Shown piece after piece: positions 56,228 to 64,000 of a DNA stretch of 64,000 nucleotides. How positions within the stretch are numbered: the stretch's first letter is position 1; every line of letters starts with the position of its first letter. Below the pieces are notes generated by a model. It had not been told where the DNA came from. It did no database searches and saw only the letters and a list, made by a program, of their open reading frames with translations. Source of the DNA: an uncultured Lachnospiraceae bacterium (GTDB lineage: Bacteria > Bacillota > Clostridia > Lachnospirales > Lachnospiraceae); the NCBI GenBank assembly GCA_949893755.1, contig CATLCV010000003.1, positions 1 through 64,000 on the forward strand, given 5' to 3'. The position numbers were made by a program, and so were the translations under genes.

Positions 56228-58375
56228 TTATATGGTCTGCACCAGCGCCTGGTAGTGTCCCGGCTGGCTCATGAGTTCGTCATGGCTGCCTCTCTGGACG
56301 ATCCTGCCGTGTTCCATGACAATGATCTCGTCGCAGTCCCGGATGGCCGACAGCCGGTGGGCCACGATCACGCAGGTACACCCCCTGCGCTTGATATTGT
56401 CCATGATCTCCTTTTCCACGAGGGGATCCAGTGCGCTGGTGGCCTCGTCCATGATCAGGACCGTCGGATTCGTGACCAGCGCGCGGGCGATTTCCAGGCG
56501 CTGGCGCTGCCCGCCGGACAGGTTGTGGCCGCCCTCGGTCAGGACGTACTCATAGGCCCCCGGCTTATTCGTAATGATATCATGGATGCAGGCGTCCTTT
56601 GCCGCCTGGATCATATCCTCTTCCAGAATGCTCTTATTCCACATGGTCAGGTTGTCCCGGATGGTGCCGGAAAAGAGGGTAATGCTCTGGCTCACCGTAG
56701 ATACGCTGGAGCTTAAGATCTCCTTCGGAATGTCCCGCACCGGCATATTGTCCATATAGATCTCCCCGGACCAGGGGATGTACAGCCCGCTGACGATCTT
56801 GGACACCGTGGATTTTCCGCAGCCCGAAGCGCCCACGAAGGCGATGGAGCTGCCGCTGGGCAGATGAAAATGAAAATCCTCCACCAGCGGTTTTTCCAGA
56901 ATGCTGTACCCGAAGGAGATCCCTTCCAGCCTCACATCCCCGCTGAGCTTGGCGGTCATGGCCGTCTTCTGCCCCTTTGCCCGGAACTTCTCGTCCTCCT
57001 CATAGCGCATGATGTCCTCCACCCGGTTCATGTCCGCTTTTAAGGTCTGGATCTTCTGGATAAATTCCACCAGCTTGTTTACCGGCGCCACAAAGGAACC
57101 CAAAAGGCTGGTGTAGGCGATCAGCATCCCGGCGGTCATATTTCCCTGGATGACCAGGATGCCGCCCATCATCAGCACCAGGATATCCGCGATCCCGTTA
57201 AAGACCTCGGGAATGGCGTTCAGGTACTGCTGGACGCTCCCCAGCTTCTGTTCCATCCGGATGGTCTTCGCGTAATATCCCAGGATCCGGCTTGTGTATT
57301 CATTCTCCGCGCCTGCCGCCTTCAGTGTGCTGGTAATGTTCAGCCCGGCAAATACCGCGCCCACCAGCTTTCCCTGATCCTGCTGCAGCTTCATGGTGGA
57401 GTTGGCGATCACTCTGGATGAGGCCTTCATCAGTGTCATGTTGATGGCAATCCCCGCAATACCGATCAGGGTCAGCAGCGGACTGTAGGACAGCATCAGT
57501 ATCAGATAAAAACAGGCCACAAAAATATTCAGCATGGTTTCCGCCAGGTCCCCGGCCAGAAAATTGCTGACGCTGTTGTTATTTTCCACACGCTCCGCCA
57601 GGTCCCCGGCATACCTCTGGTCGAAAAAATTCATGGGCAGCCGGAACAAATGGTACAGAAACCTGTGGGCCGAGATCATGGACATCTTATTCTGCAGCTT
57701 TAGCAGCAGAAAGCTCCGGTACAGCGTCAGGACCGCCTGGAACAGCATGGTAAATGCCATGACCGCCAGAAATGCCGTCATCCAGCCGGTATTGCCTCCC
57801 AGCAGGATCTCGTCGATGAACACCTGGGAAAATACGGGGATGACCATGCCCGGAAATACCAGCAGAAGCCCGATCCCGATCAGCGCCGTGATGGACGAAT
57901 ACTGCCCTTTTAAGCGTGACTTGATAAAGGAAAAAAGGTTCCTCTCTTTTTTGGATTTTTTAAACTCTTTTTTCTTTTCAAAGGTCAGCACGATCCCGGT
58001 AAACGAGTCGTCCAGCTCTTCGTAGGTCAGCTTCCGCCTGCCCATGGCCGGGTCGTTGATGTAATAATTTTTTCCTTTACGCCCTTCGTAGACCACAAAA
58101 TGGTTAAAATTCCAGTGGATGATGCAGGGCGGCCTGATCTCCAGCAGGTTGTCCAGGGATTTCCGGAAGCCCTTCACCTCGAAGCCGTATTTTTTCCCCG
58201 CCCGCATGATATTTTTCGCGTTGCACCCGTCCCGGGAAACCCCGGTCTCGATCCGCATTTTTTCCAGGGGCATATGCTTCCCGTAATAGGCAAATATCAT
58301 GCAAAGGGATGCCGCCCCGCACTCGGTGGCCTCCATCTGATAGATGCTGGGTGTTTTTGCATAGCTGTACTTCAT
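56228..58375 (-). CDS. Peptidase-containing ABC transporter (PCAT; NHLM-type C39 peptidase/permease/ATPase)
   Basis: C39 peptidase (YQMEATECGAASLCMIFAYYGKHMPLEKMR; HWNFNHFVVYEGRKGKNYYINDPAMG), ABC exporter core, LSGGQRQRLEIARALVTNPTVLIMDEATSALD. Confidence 0.93.
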   Translation of the reverse strand: MKYSYAKTPSIYQMEATECGAASLCMIFAYYGKHMPLEKMRIETGVSRDGCNAKNIMRAGKKYGFEVKGFRKSLDNLLEIRPPCIIHWNFNHFVVYEGRKGKNYYINDPAMGRRKLTYEELDDSFTGIVLTFEKKKEFKKSKKERNLFSFIKSRLKGQYSSITALIGIGLLLVFPGMVIPVFSQVFIDEILLGGNTGWMTAFLAVMAFTMLFQAVLTLYRSFLLLKLQNKMSMISAHRFLYHLFRLPMNFFDQRYAGDLAERVENNNSVSNFLAGDLAETMLNIFVACFYLILMLSYSPLLTLIGIAGIAINMTLMKASSRVIANSTMKLQQDQGKLVGAVFAGLNITSTLKAAGAENEYTSRILGYYAKTIRMEQKLGSVQQYLNAIPEVFNGIADILVLMMGGILVIQGNMTAGMLIAYTSLLGSFVAPVNKLVEFIQKIQTLKADMNRVEDIMRYEEDEKFRAKGQKTAMTAKLSGDVRLEGISFGYSILEKPLVEDFHFHLPSGSSIAFVGASGCGKSTVSKIVSGLYIPWSGEIYMDNMPVRDIPKEILSSSVSTVSQSITLFSGTIRDNLTMWNKSILEEDMIQAAKDACIHDIITNKPGAYEYVLTEGGHNLSGGQRQRLEIARALVTNPTVLIMDEATSALDPLVEKEIMDNIKRRGCTCVIVAHRLSAIRDCDEIIVMEHGRIVQRGSHDELMSQPGHYQALVQTI

Positions 58376-58376
58376 C

Positions 58377-60299
58377 TTACTCCCCCGTCTGTTCTGTCTG
58401 CATCACCTGATTTTGATTCTCCGTCACAGTGAGCTTTTCCTTCAAATAAGGGATCAGCATGGTGATGGGCGCTTTCCTTTCCGTGACCACGCTGGCCGTC
58501 AGCATGGTGCCCTCCGTCAGCGTGACATCCTTTCCCTTTTTACTGGACCAGTAATACCCGCTGGCCGTGCTGTTGTCCGTCTCGATCGAGCAGACCACCT
58601 CCACCACCGGCCCGTTTGCGAGAAATGCCTCCACCAGATTGTCATTTCCCAGGGTCTTCTGCATGTCCGCGGCGGAGGTCACATAGGACGCCACCGAACG
58701 GACATTTCCCTTCATGTGGCCGTATTCCTGCTTGTTCACCGTGGTCGGGTAGATCATGACGTCCATCCCCGGAAGGACCTTCTTGCCGTCGCCCACCGGA
58801 ATATAGCAGATCGCGTCGATGGTATCCGTCTCCTGGCCCTTGACCTTGACGACCTCGCCGCCCTGGCTCACGACAGAGCCCACGTCCGCGACAACCTCCT
58901 GCACCACGCCGTCCGCCGAAGCCGTGATCTGGTACTTTTCCATGTTGGCCGTGTATTTTGCCAGCTCCATTTTCAGGGAATCCAGTACCGACGCCTTGGC
59001 CGCGGAAAATGCGGTATCAATGCTCTGCTTCTTCACATCCATCTGCTGCTTCGCCTGATCCGCCTGAGTCTGGAGGGACTCCACCTCCTGGGTCAGGGAC
59101 TGCACCAGGCTGTGCTCCACGCTGTAATCCGATACGGCCTGGCTGTATTCATTGCTGAGGATGTTCTCATTTCTGGACTGGTTGGACTGCTGCCGGGTCA
59201 CCGACTCATAGGCCGCCTTCGCGTTTTCAAATTCCACTCTCGCGGACTCCGCTTCACTCTGACAGCGGGACACATTTTCACCGGCCCGGGAAGCAGCGGA
59301 CTGGGCGCTGTCCAGAGCGCTCTTGGCCTGGGCCTGGTTCTGCTGCTGCGCGTAGAGCTGCTCCTGCGCTCCGCCCAGAGAGGTTTCCGCGGTCTGGATC
59401 TGGGCCGCGGTCTGGTTCAATTCTGCCTCTGCCTGGCTGATGGCATCCGCATTTGTTATCGGATCAAGCTTCAGTTCCTCCAGCCTGGCCTGCTGTTCCC
59501 CATATACTGCCTGGAGCTGGCCGAGCTGCGCGGAGAGCTGATTCACACTGCTCTGTATGGAATCCACTGCCTGGCATGCCTGGCTGTAGACCGCCGACGC
59601 CTGGTCACGGGCCGCCTGTGCCTCCTGGCTCTGTGCCCGGGCCTCCTCGTAGTACTGCTGCCTGGCGGAATACAATGCCTGGGCTTCCGTATAATCCAGC
59701 TGCTCCGGCAGTCCGGTAAGGCTGCTGATGGTATCGTAGTAGTCGGACTTCAATCCGTCCCTGGCGGACTTTGCCGCATTCATCCGGCCCGTCGCGCCTG
59801 CCAGCTCCGACTGCCTCCTGGCCAGCGTTTTCTGTGCCATCTCATAATCGCCGGTGAGGGCGATCAGCTCCGCCTTGATATCAACGATAGACTTATTATC
59901 GGAAGTCACCACATCCCCGGTGCTGTCCAGCGTCACCTTCTGCACCGCCTCCATCCTGTTTTTCAGGTTCGTGACCTCCTGGGAGACGTCGTCGTCCGCA
60001 ACACAGGCAACCACCTGCCCCCGTTTCACCTGGTCGCCCACGGACACCTCCACGTCGGTGATCATCCCTGCCACCTCCGAGTATACCCCTCCGGTGCGGT
60101 CCCCCCGCATATAGATCCCGTTGGCGTCCACATTCACCGGAAGCCGCCCGAACACGCCCCAGAGCAATGCCCCGGCCACGATCAGGGCCCCTCCGGAGAG
60201 GGCCACCCAGAGGGACGACGGCGCAATGACGATGGCCCGGTCCAGCTGCTCCGGCGAGGACAATTTGTCCAACGCTGATTTTCTGAATAAGTCTGCCAT
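58377..60299 (-). CDS. NHLM-type HlyD-like secretion/membrane fusion protein
   Basis: N-terminal TM, lipoyl-like VSVGDQVKRGQVVACV, long coiled coil (Gln/Ala rich), C-terminal QITASADGVVQEVVADVGSVVSQGGEVV. Confidence 0.9.
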   Translation of the reverse strand: MADLFRKSALDKLSSPEQLDRAIVIAPSSLWVALSGGALIVAGALLWGVFGRLPVNVDANGIYMRGDRTGGVYSEVAGMITDVEVSVGDQVKRGQVVACVADDDVSQEVTNLKNRMEAVQKVTLDSTGDVVTSDNKSIVDIKAELIALTGDYEMAQKTLARRQSELAGATGRMNAAKSARDGLKSDYYDTISSLTGLPEQLDYTEAQALYSARQQYYEEARAQSQEAQAARDQASAVYSQACQAVDSIQSSVNQLSAQLGQLQAVYGEQQARLEELKLDPITNADAISQAEAELNQTAAQIQTAETSLGGAQEQLYAQQQNQAQAKSALDSAQSAASRAGENVSRCQSEAESARVEFENAKAAYESVTRQQSNQSRNENILSNEYSQAVSDYSVEHSLVQSLTQEVESLQTQADQAKQQMDVKKQSIDTAFSAAKASVLDSLKMELAKYTANMEKYQITASADGVVQEVVADVGSVVSQGGEVVKVKGQETDTIDAICYIPVGDGKKVLPGMDVMIYPTTVNKQEYGHMKGNVRSVASYVTSAADMQKTLGNDNLVEAFLANGPVVEVVCSIETDNSTASGYYWSSKKGKDVTLTEGTMLTASVVTERKAPITMLIPYLKEKLTVTENQNQVMQTEQTGE

Positions 60300-60318
60300 C
60301 CCTTACCTCCTTTATTTC

Positions 60319-61899
60319 TTAAGGCACTGCGGGAAATGTTTTCGCTCCCGCCGCGGCATTTTCCGCGCCCGGATTCCATTTCAAGATCACCATGGTGATA
60401 TCGTCCGCCTGCTCCGCGCCGTCCACAAACGCGTCAATGGATCTGCTGACTGCGTGTACGGTCTGCTCCACGTCCGCATCCGCACTCTTTTCCAGAACCT
60501 CTGTCAGCCGTTTTTCCTCATACATGTCATAGGCCGCATTCGTGGCTTCCGTCACGCCGTCCGTATACAGCACCAGCTTGTCCCCCGGAAGCAGATCCAT
60601 CTCCTGCCTGCGGTATCGGATGTTCTTCATCCCCGCCAGCACAAAACCGTGATGGACCGGAACCTGCCGGACCGTTCCGTCCGCCTGGCAGAGGAAGGGA
60701 ACGTTATGCCCCGCGTTGCTGTAGGAAAAATGTCCGCTTTTCACATCCAGGATCCCCAGAAATGCCGTGATGAACATGCCTTCTTTATTGTTTTCCGCCA
60801 GCTCGTTATTGGAGCGTTTCAGGATCTCCGACGGGTCAAGTCCCAGCAGGAGCTGGTTCCGGATCATGGCCCTTCCCCCCATCATGAACAGCGCGGCGGG
60901 AACCCCTTTTCCGGACACGTCCGCGATCAGCACCGCCAGATGGTCCTCGTCCACAAAAAAGAAATCGTAGAAGTCTCCCCCCACCTCCTTGGCGGGATGC
61001 ATATTTGCATAGATATCCACGCCCTTTTCTTTTCCGATGTCAAAGGATGTGGGCAAAGCGGAGAGCTGGATCTTGCTCGCCACATCCAGCTCCGCCTTGA
61101 CCTTCGCGGAGCTCGCGGACGCCAGGATCGCCCGGAAAATGGACCAGAACATGAGCAGATAGATGGCCAGCAGGCAGATGCTGATGATCAGCGCCATCAA
61201 AAAGGACCCCGGATCCATGGACAAAAGCGTGATTCCGTAGGTGTCCAGTGTGTATCTCGCCGCCAGGAACAGGACATAAGACAGCACCGGCACCAGCACG
61301 ATCTGGCAGATCTGTTCCTCGGCAAGCTCCAGGATATGTACCAGCTTCTCCCTGAAAAAATACCTGTATATGACAAACAGCACCGCCAGCCCGGCGCAGT
61401 CGATGAGAAACCTGATTCCGTAATCCGGCAGGATCCGCGACAATGTAACTTCATCGGTCCCCGGTGAAAAAAGGCTGTACATGATCTGTTTGAATACATA
61501 AAATACGGAGGAAAAGAGGAGCATAAAAAGAACGGACACAAAGATCTTGATGTTCCGTTTTCCCTCATAGATCCGGACAGCCGCCGTACAGAGGATCACT
61601 GCCGGCACGCTTCCCTCCAGAACGTTCATAACAGAGATCAGGGAGTAGAACATCTGCAGCCTCCACATCTCTTCGATCCCGTAGGATGCCTCCATGATCA
61701 GGCCGCCTGCCTGTGATACGGCAAACCTGGACAGGGCGCCTGCCAGAAACGCGCAGACCGCAACAAAAGCCCATAGCAGGATGCTCCTCTTCCTGCCCTT
61801 TCGGGCTTTCAGCGTCAATGAAAGCATGACGGCTCCCAGGACAGTGCTCTGCACATACCCGATGCCGTTGTATAGATTTTCCCATTCAAATATTTCCAT
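60319..61899 (-). CDS. Membrane-anchored SpoIIE/RsbU-type PP2C phosphatase
   Basis: Multi-TM N-terminus; DVASKIQLSALPTSF, EVGGDFYDFFFVDEDHLAVLIADVSGKGVPAALFM, YSNAGHNVPFL, LVLYTDGVTEATN. Confidence 0.93.
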   Translation of the reverse strand: MEIFEWENLYNGIGYVQSTVLGAVMLSLTLKARKGRKRSILLWAFVAVCAFLAGALSRFAVSQAGGLIMEASYGIEEMWRLQMFYSLISVMNVLEGSVPAVILCTAAVRIYEGKRNIKIFVSVLFMLLFSSVFYVFKQIMYSLFSPGTDEVTLSRILPDYGIRFLIDCAGLAVLFVIYRYFFREKLVHILELAEEQICQIVLVPVLSYVLFLAARYTLDTYGITLLSMDPGSFLMALIISICLLAIYLLMFWSIFRAILASASSAKVKAELDVASKIQLSALPTSFDIGKEKGVDIYANMHPAKEVGGDFYDFFFVDEDHLAVLIADVSGKGVPAALFMMGGRAMIRNQLLLGLDPSEILKRSNNELAENNKEGMFITAFLGILDVKSGHFSYSNAGHNVPFLCQADGTVRQVPVHHGFVLAGMKNIRYRRQEMDLLPGDKLVLYTDGVTEATNAAYDMYEEKRLTEVLEKSADADVEQTVHAVSRSIDAFVDGAEQADDITMVILKWNPGAENAAAGAKTFPAVP

Positions 61900-61995
61900 C
61901 TTGATCTTCCTGAAACCTTTCTATCTGTTCCTCAGATACTTACCGTACCATATTGGGGGCCGGTCAGCCCTGTGCTCCCGGCCCCGCTGTTTCTT

Positions 61996-62142
61996 TTAGA
62001 CCCTCGGCTTTCTTACCTGAGCCGGCATGCGGTACGCAACACCGCCGGTCACTTCTTCCATTTCTTTGGAAGAAATCTCACGGTTTACGGTCTTTTCCGC
62101 TTCCTTTTTGGAAATCTTCTTTTCCATGTCCTTGTTATTCAT
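61996..62142 (-). CDS. Double-glycine leader precursor peptide (48 aa), not in the ORF track
   Basis: MNNKDMEKKISKKEAEKTVNREISSKEMEEVTGG|VAYRMPAQVRKPRV*. Shine-Dalgarno AAAGGAGGTG upstream; first gene of the export operon. Confidence 0.85.
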   Translation of the reverse strand: MNNKDMEKKISKKEAEKTVNREISSKEMEEVTGGVAYRMPAQVRKPRV

Positions 62143-62231
62143 CTGATTCACCTCCTTTCTGAATATGTGGCCGCCCGCGCAGCCCCTTTCCTCTCATTTT
62201 TTCATTGTAGCACATACCGTTCCGCGGCTGA

Positions 62232-62313
62232 CCTGCACTTCGCACCCGAAAGCATACACTTCACGAAATCCGTCGGATTTTACTTTGTCCGGGACGCTGC
62301 TTTTTGTTATACT
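62232..62313 (+). promoter_or_regulatory. Operator-promoter module A upstream of the histidine kinase
   Basis: cctgcacttcgcacccgaaagcatacacttcacgaaatc (62232-62270), TTGTCC (62285-62290)-N17-TATACT (62308-62313). Confidence 0.8.
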
Positions 62314-62355
62314 GATCATAGCTGTTAAAAACGCTGTACAAGGAGGGCATGCCAT

Positions 62356-63717
62356 ATGATGATCTTTTTACGTTTGTTTTTCGGATGTCTGGAACAGCTT
62401 GTTCCCTATGCATTTTTATGCCTGTATCCGTTCAACAGGCATTTCCGCTTTTCCCATCGGAAAACCCTCCTGAGTACAGTGGCCCTGGTTGCCGCTGTCT
62501 CATCCCTGTTTGCCCTGTCCGGGCTCTTTCTGACCTTTATCCTGCCCAGAGACCCATTCCTTCTGTGGTCAGTGAACGCGCTTTTCCTGTTGTTTCTGAT
62601 ACCGTGCTTTCTCTGGTTTCAGTACTGCGTGAAGGATATCTGGCAGAAAAAGCTGTTTATCTTTTCCTTTACGGTGACAGTCGCCCTGTTTATTACATCT
62701 ATTTATAACTGCACGGTCTACGCTGTCTCGAGCAATGTCTGGCTTCCCTACGGCGGGGACTTCTACCAGACTTATCTGTTTGCAGTGCTGTTCTCCCTGC
62801 TGCCCGGCTGGATTATTTTAAAATATTATTATCTGCCCATTGAGGATGTGCTGAGCGCGAAGGAAAGCGGATATCTGTCCCTCCTGTCCCTGTTCCTGTG
62901 CGTCCTGATCATCCCCGGGCTTACCCTGGCGCCCGAGTACGTGCATTCCGATCCGATCATACTCTATTTGTTTTTCGCCCTCCTGGTGTCCGTATTTGTC
63001 GTGTATGTGCTTGTTTTCAAGATGTACGCCCTGACCCGGGAAAAAATGCTGTCGCAACAGGAGACCATGCAGTTTCAGCATCAAAATGAGCTGTCTGCCG
63101 AGCAATACCAGAGGATCCATGGCCAGATCGAATATAACCGCAGGATGCGGCATGACCTGATCCACCATCTGCTGGTAATGCGGAGTTTTTTGAAGGAAGG
63201 AAAGGAAGGAGCGGCCGAAGAATATCTGGATCAATATCTGAAAGAGACAGAAAAATACACGCTCCTCCACTTTTGCGGCAATCCTGTGGCCAACATGCTC
63301 ATCAGCCATTACAACGCTCTGGCCAGAGAACAGGGAATTGATTTTACTGTCCGCGTCAGCATCCCCGACACACTGCCGATCCAGGATATCGATTTCTCCG
63401 TCCTGCTCGGGAATCTGCTGGATAATGCGGTAGCGGCGGCAGGAGCTGCCCCGGAAGCAGCCCGTTTTGTACGGCTGAATATGATCTGCTCCGGAAAAAT
63501 GCTTGCCATTGCGGTGGATAATGGATTTGACGGGCATATACAGCAGGACGGGGAGCGCTATCTGTCTACCAGGCCGGACCATCAGGGAATGGGCCTGAAA
63601 AGCATTGACATGATTTCTAAAAAGTATCAGGGCGGAGTGGAGTTTACGCATAGCGGAACAGAGTTTCACTCTTCGGTAATGGTGGGGCTGGAACCGGTCC
63701 GCGAGTTGAGCTTATGA
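62356..63717 (+). CDS. GHKL-domain sensor histidine kinase (AgrC-like)
   Basis: Six N-terminal TMs, RRMRHDLIHHLLVMRSFLKEGKEGAAEEYLDQYL, LLGNLLDNAVAAA, GMGLKSIDMISKKYQGGVEF. Confidence 0.92.
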   Translation: MMIFLRLFFGCLEQLVPYAFLCLYPFNRHFRFSHRKTLLSTVALVAAVSSLFALSGLFLTFILPRDPFLLWSVNALFLLFLIPCFLWFQYCVKDIWQKKLFIFSFTVTVALFITSIYNCTVYAVSSNVWLPYGGDFYQTYLFAVLFSLLPGWIILKYYYLPIEDVLSAKESGYLSLLSLFLCVLIIPGLTLAPEYVHSDPIILYLFFALLVSVFVVYVLVFKMYALTREKMLSQQETMQFQHQNELSAEQYQRIHGQIEYNRRMRHDLIHHLLVMRSFLKEGKEGAAEEYLDQYLKETEKYTLLHFCGNPVANMLISHYNALAREQGIDFTVRVSIPDTLPIQDIDFSVLLGNLLDNAVAAAGAAPEAARFVRLNMICSGKMLAIAVDNGFDGHIQQDGERYLSTRPDHQGMGLKSIDMISKKYQGGVEFTHSGTEFHSSVMVGLEPVRELSL

Positions 63718-63733
63718 CTCGGCCCCGGACCTC

Positions 63734-64000
63734 TCACAGCGGAATATTCCCATGCTTCTTCCGGATCCGGAGGACGCTCCGCTTTCTCTTTAAAAGCTGC
63801 AGATCCGCAAGGATCCTGGCCCTCGTTTCCTCGGGTTCTATGACGGCATCCACGTATCCCCTGGAGAGGGCTTTGTCCAGGTTCATGACTTCCTTCCGGT
63901 AGTCCTCCACGATCTGCCGGAAGCGCAGGGCCCGGGCTTCGCCGTCCAGGGATGCCAGTTCTCTCCGGAACAGGATTTCCACAGCCGGCTCCTCTCCCAT
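63734..64000 (-). CDS. Acyl-CoA carboxylase/decarboxylase carboxyltransferase subunit, C-terminal part (partial)
   Basis: ALSRGYVDAVIEPEETRARILADLQLLKRKRSVLRIRKKHGNIPL, the typical carboxyltransferase C-terminus; open at window edge. Confidence 0.8.
   Translation of the reverse strand: MGEEPAVEILFRRELASLDGEARALRFRQIVEDYRKEVMNLDKALSRGYVDAVIEPEETRARILADLQLLKRKRSVLRIRKKHGNIPL

Noticed and set aside
58413-60278. 621-aa + strand ORF
   Set aside because: Entirely antisense to the HlyD-like gene with His/Leu/Arg-rich unnatural composition; a by-product of GC-rich coding bias on the other strand.
60121-61467. 448-aa + strand ORF
   Set aside because: Antisense to the SpoIIE-type phosphatase with no recognisable domains.

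Overview
The window looks like a chromosomal segment of an anaerobic gut-type Firmicute, probably Lachnospiraceae. That assignment is inferred from gene content only. I recognised no rRNA, tRNA, CRISPR array or IS transposase. Left to right it contains: an SDR/SDR/old-yellow-enzyme redox operon with a divergent PucR regulator; a threonine aldolase; an AAA-ATPase/PD-(D/E)XK protein; a TSUP/amidohydrolase/DUF3100-like operon; an orphan short flagellin with a sigma-D-like promoter and repeated leader; an ADP-ribosylglycohydrolase/PfkB kinase/PnuC operon; a BlaI/BlaR-like system with an atypical sensor, next to FtsX/LolD ABC genes and a candidate unannotated RNA; an Rpn-like nuclease; a three-gene cluster resembling C-glycoside deglycosidases (Gfo/Idh, DUF6379, TIM barrel); an ECF sigma/DUF4179 pair; an ABC plus OmpR two-component system; an HscC-like Hsp70/J-protein pair with HPE instead of HPD; a MerR/ABC module; a sortase-type surface protein; an AAA_14/DUF4143 ATPase behind a perfect-period 4x33 bp promoter repeat; and, at about 51.8-63.7 kb, the most interesting locus. 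That locus is an NHLM/PCAT peptide-export operon with SpoIIE/STAS/RsbW-like partner-switching genes, a 48-aa double-glycine precursor peptide absent from the ORF track, a GHKL histidine kinase, and a LytTR response regulator interrupted at an A8/C9 homopolymer tract. The kinase and regulator genes, 10.4 kb apart, carry near-identical operator-promoter modules with identical spacing. Several families of palindromic intergenic repeats are scattered across the window.
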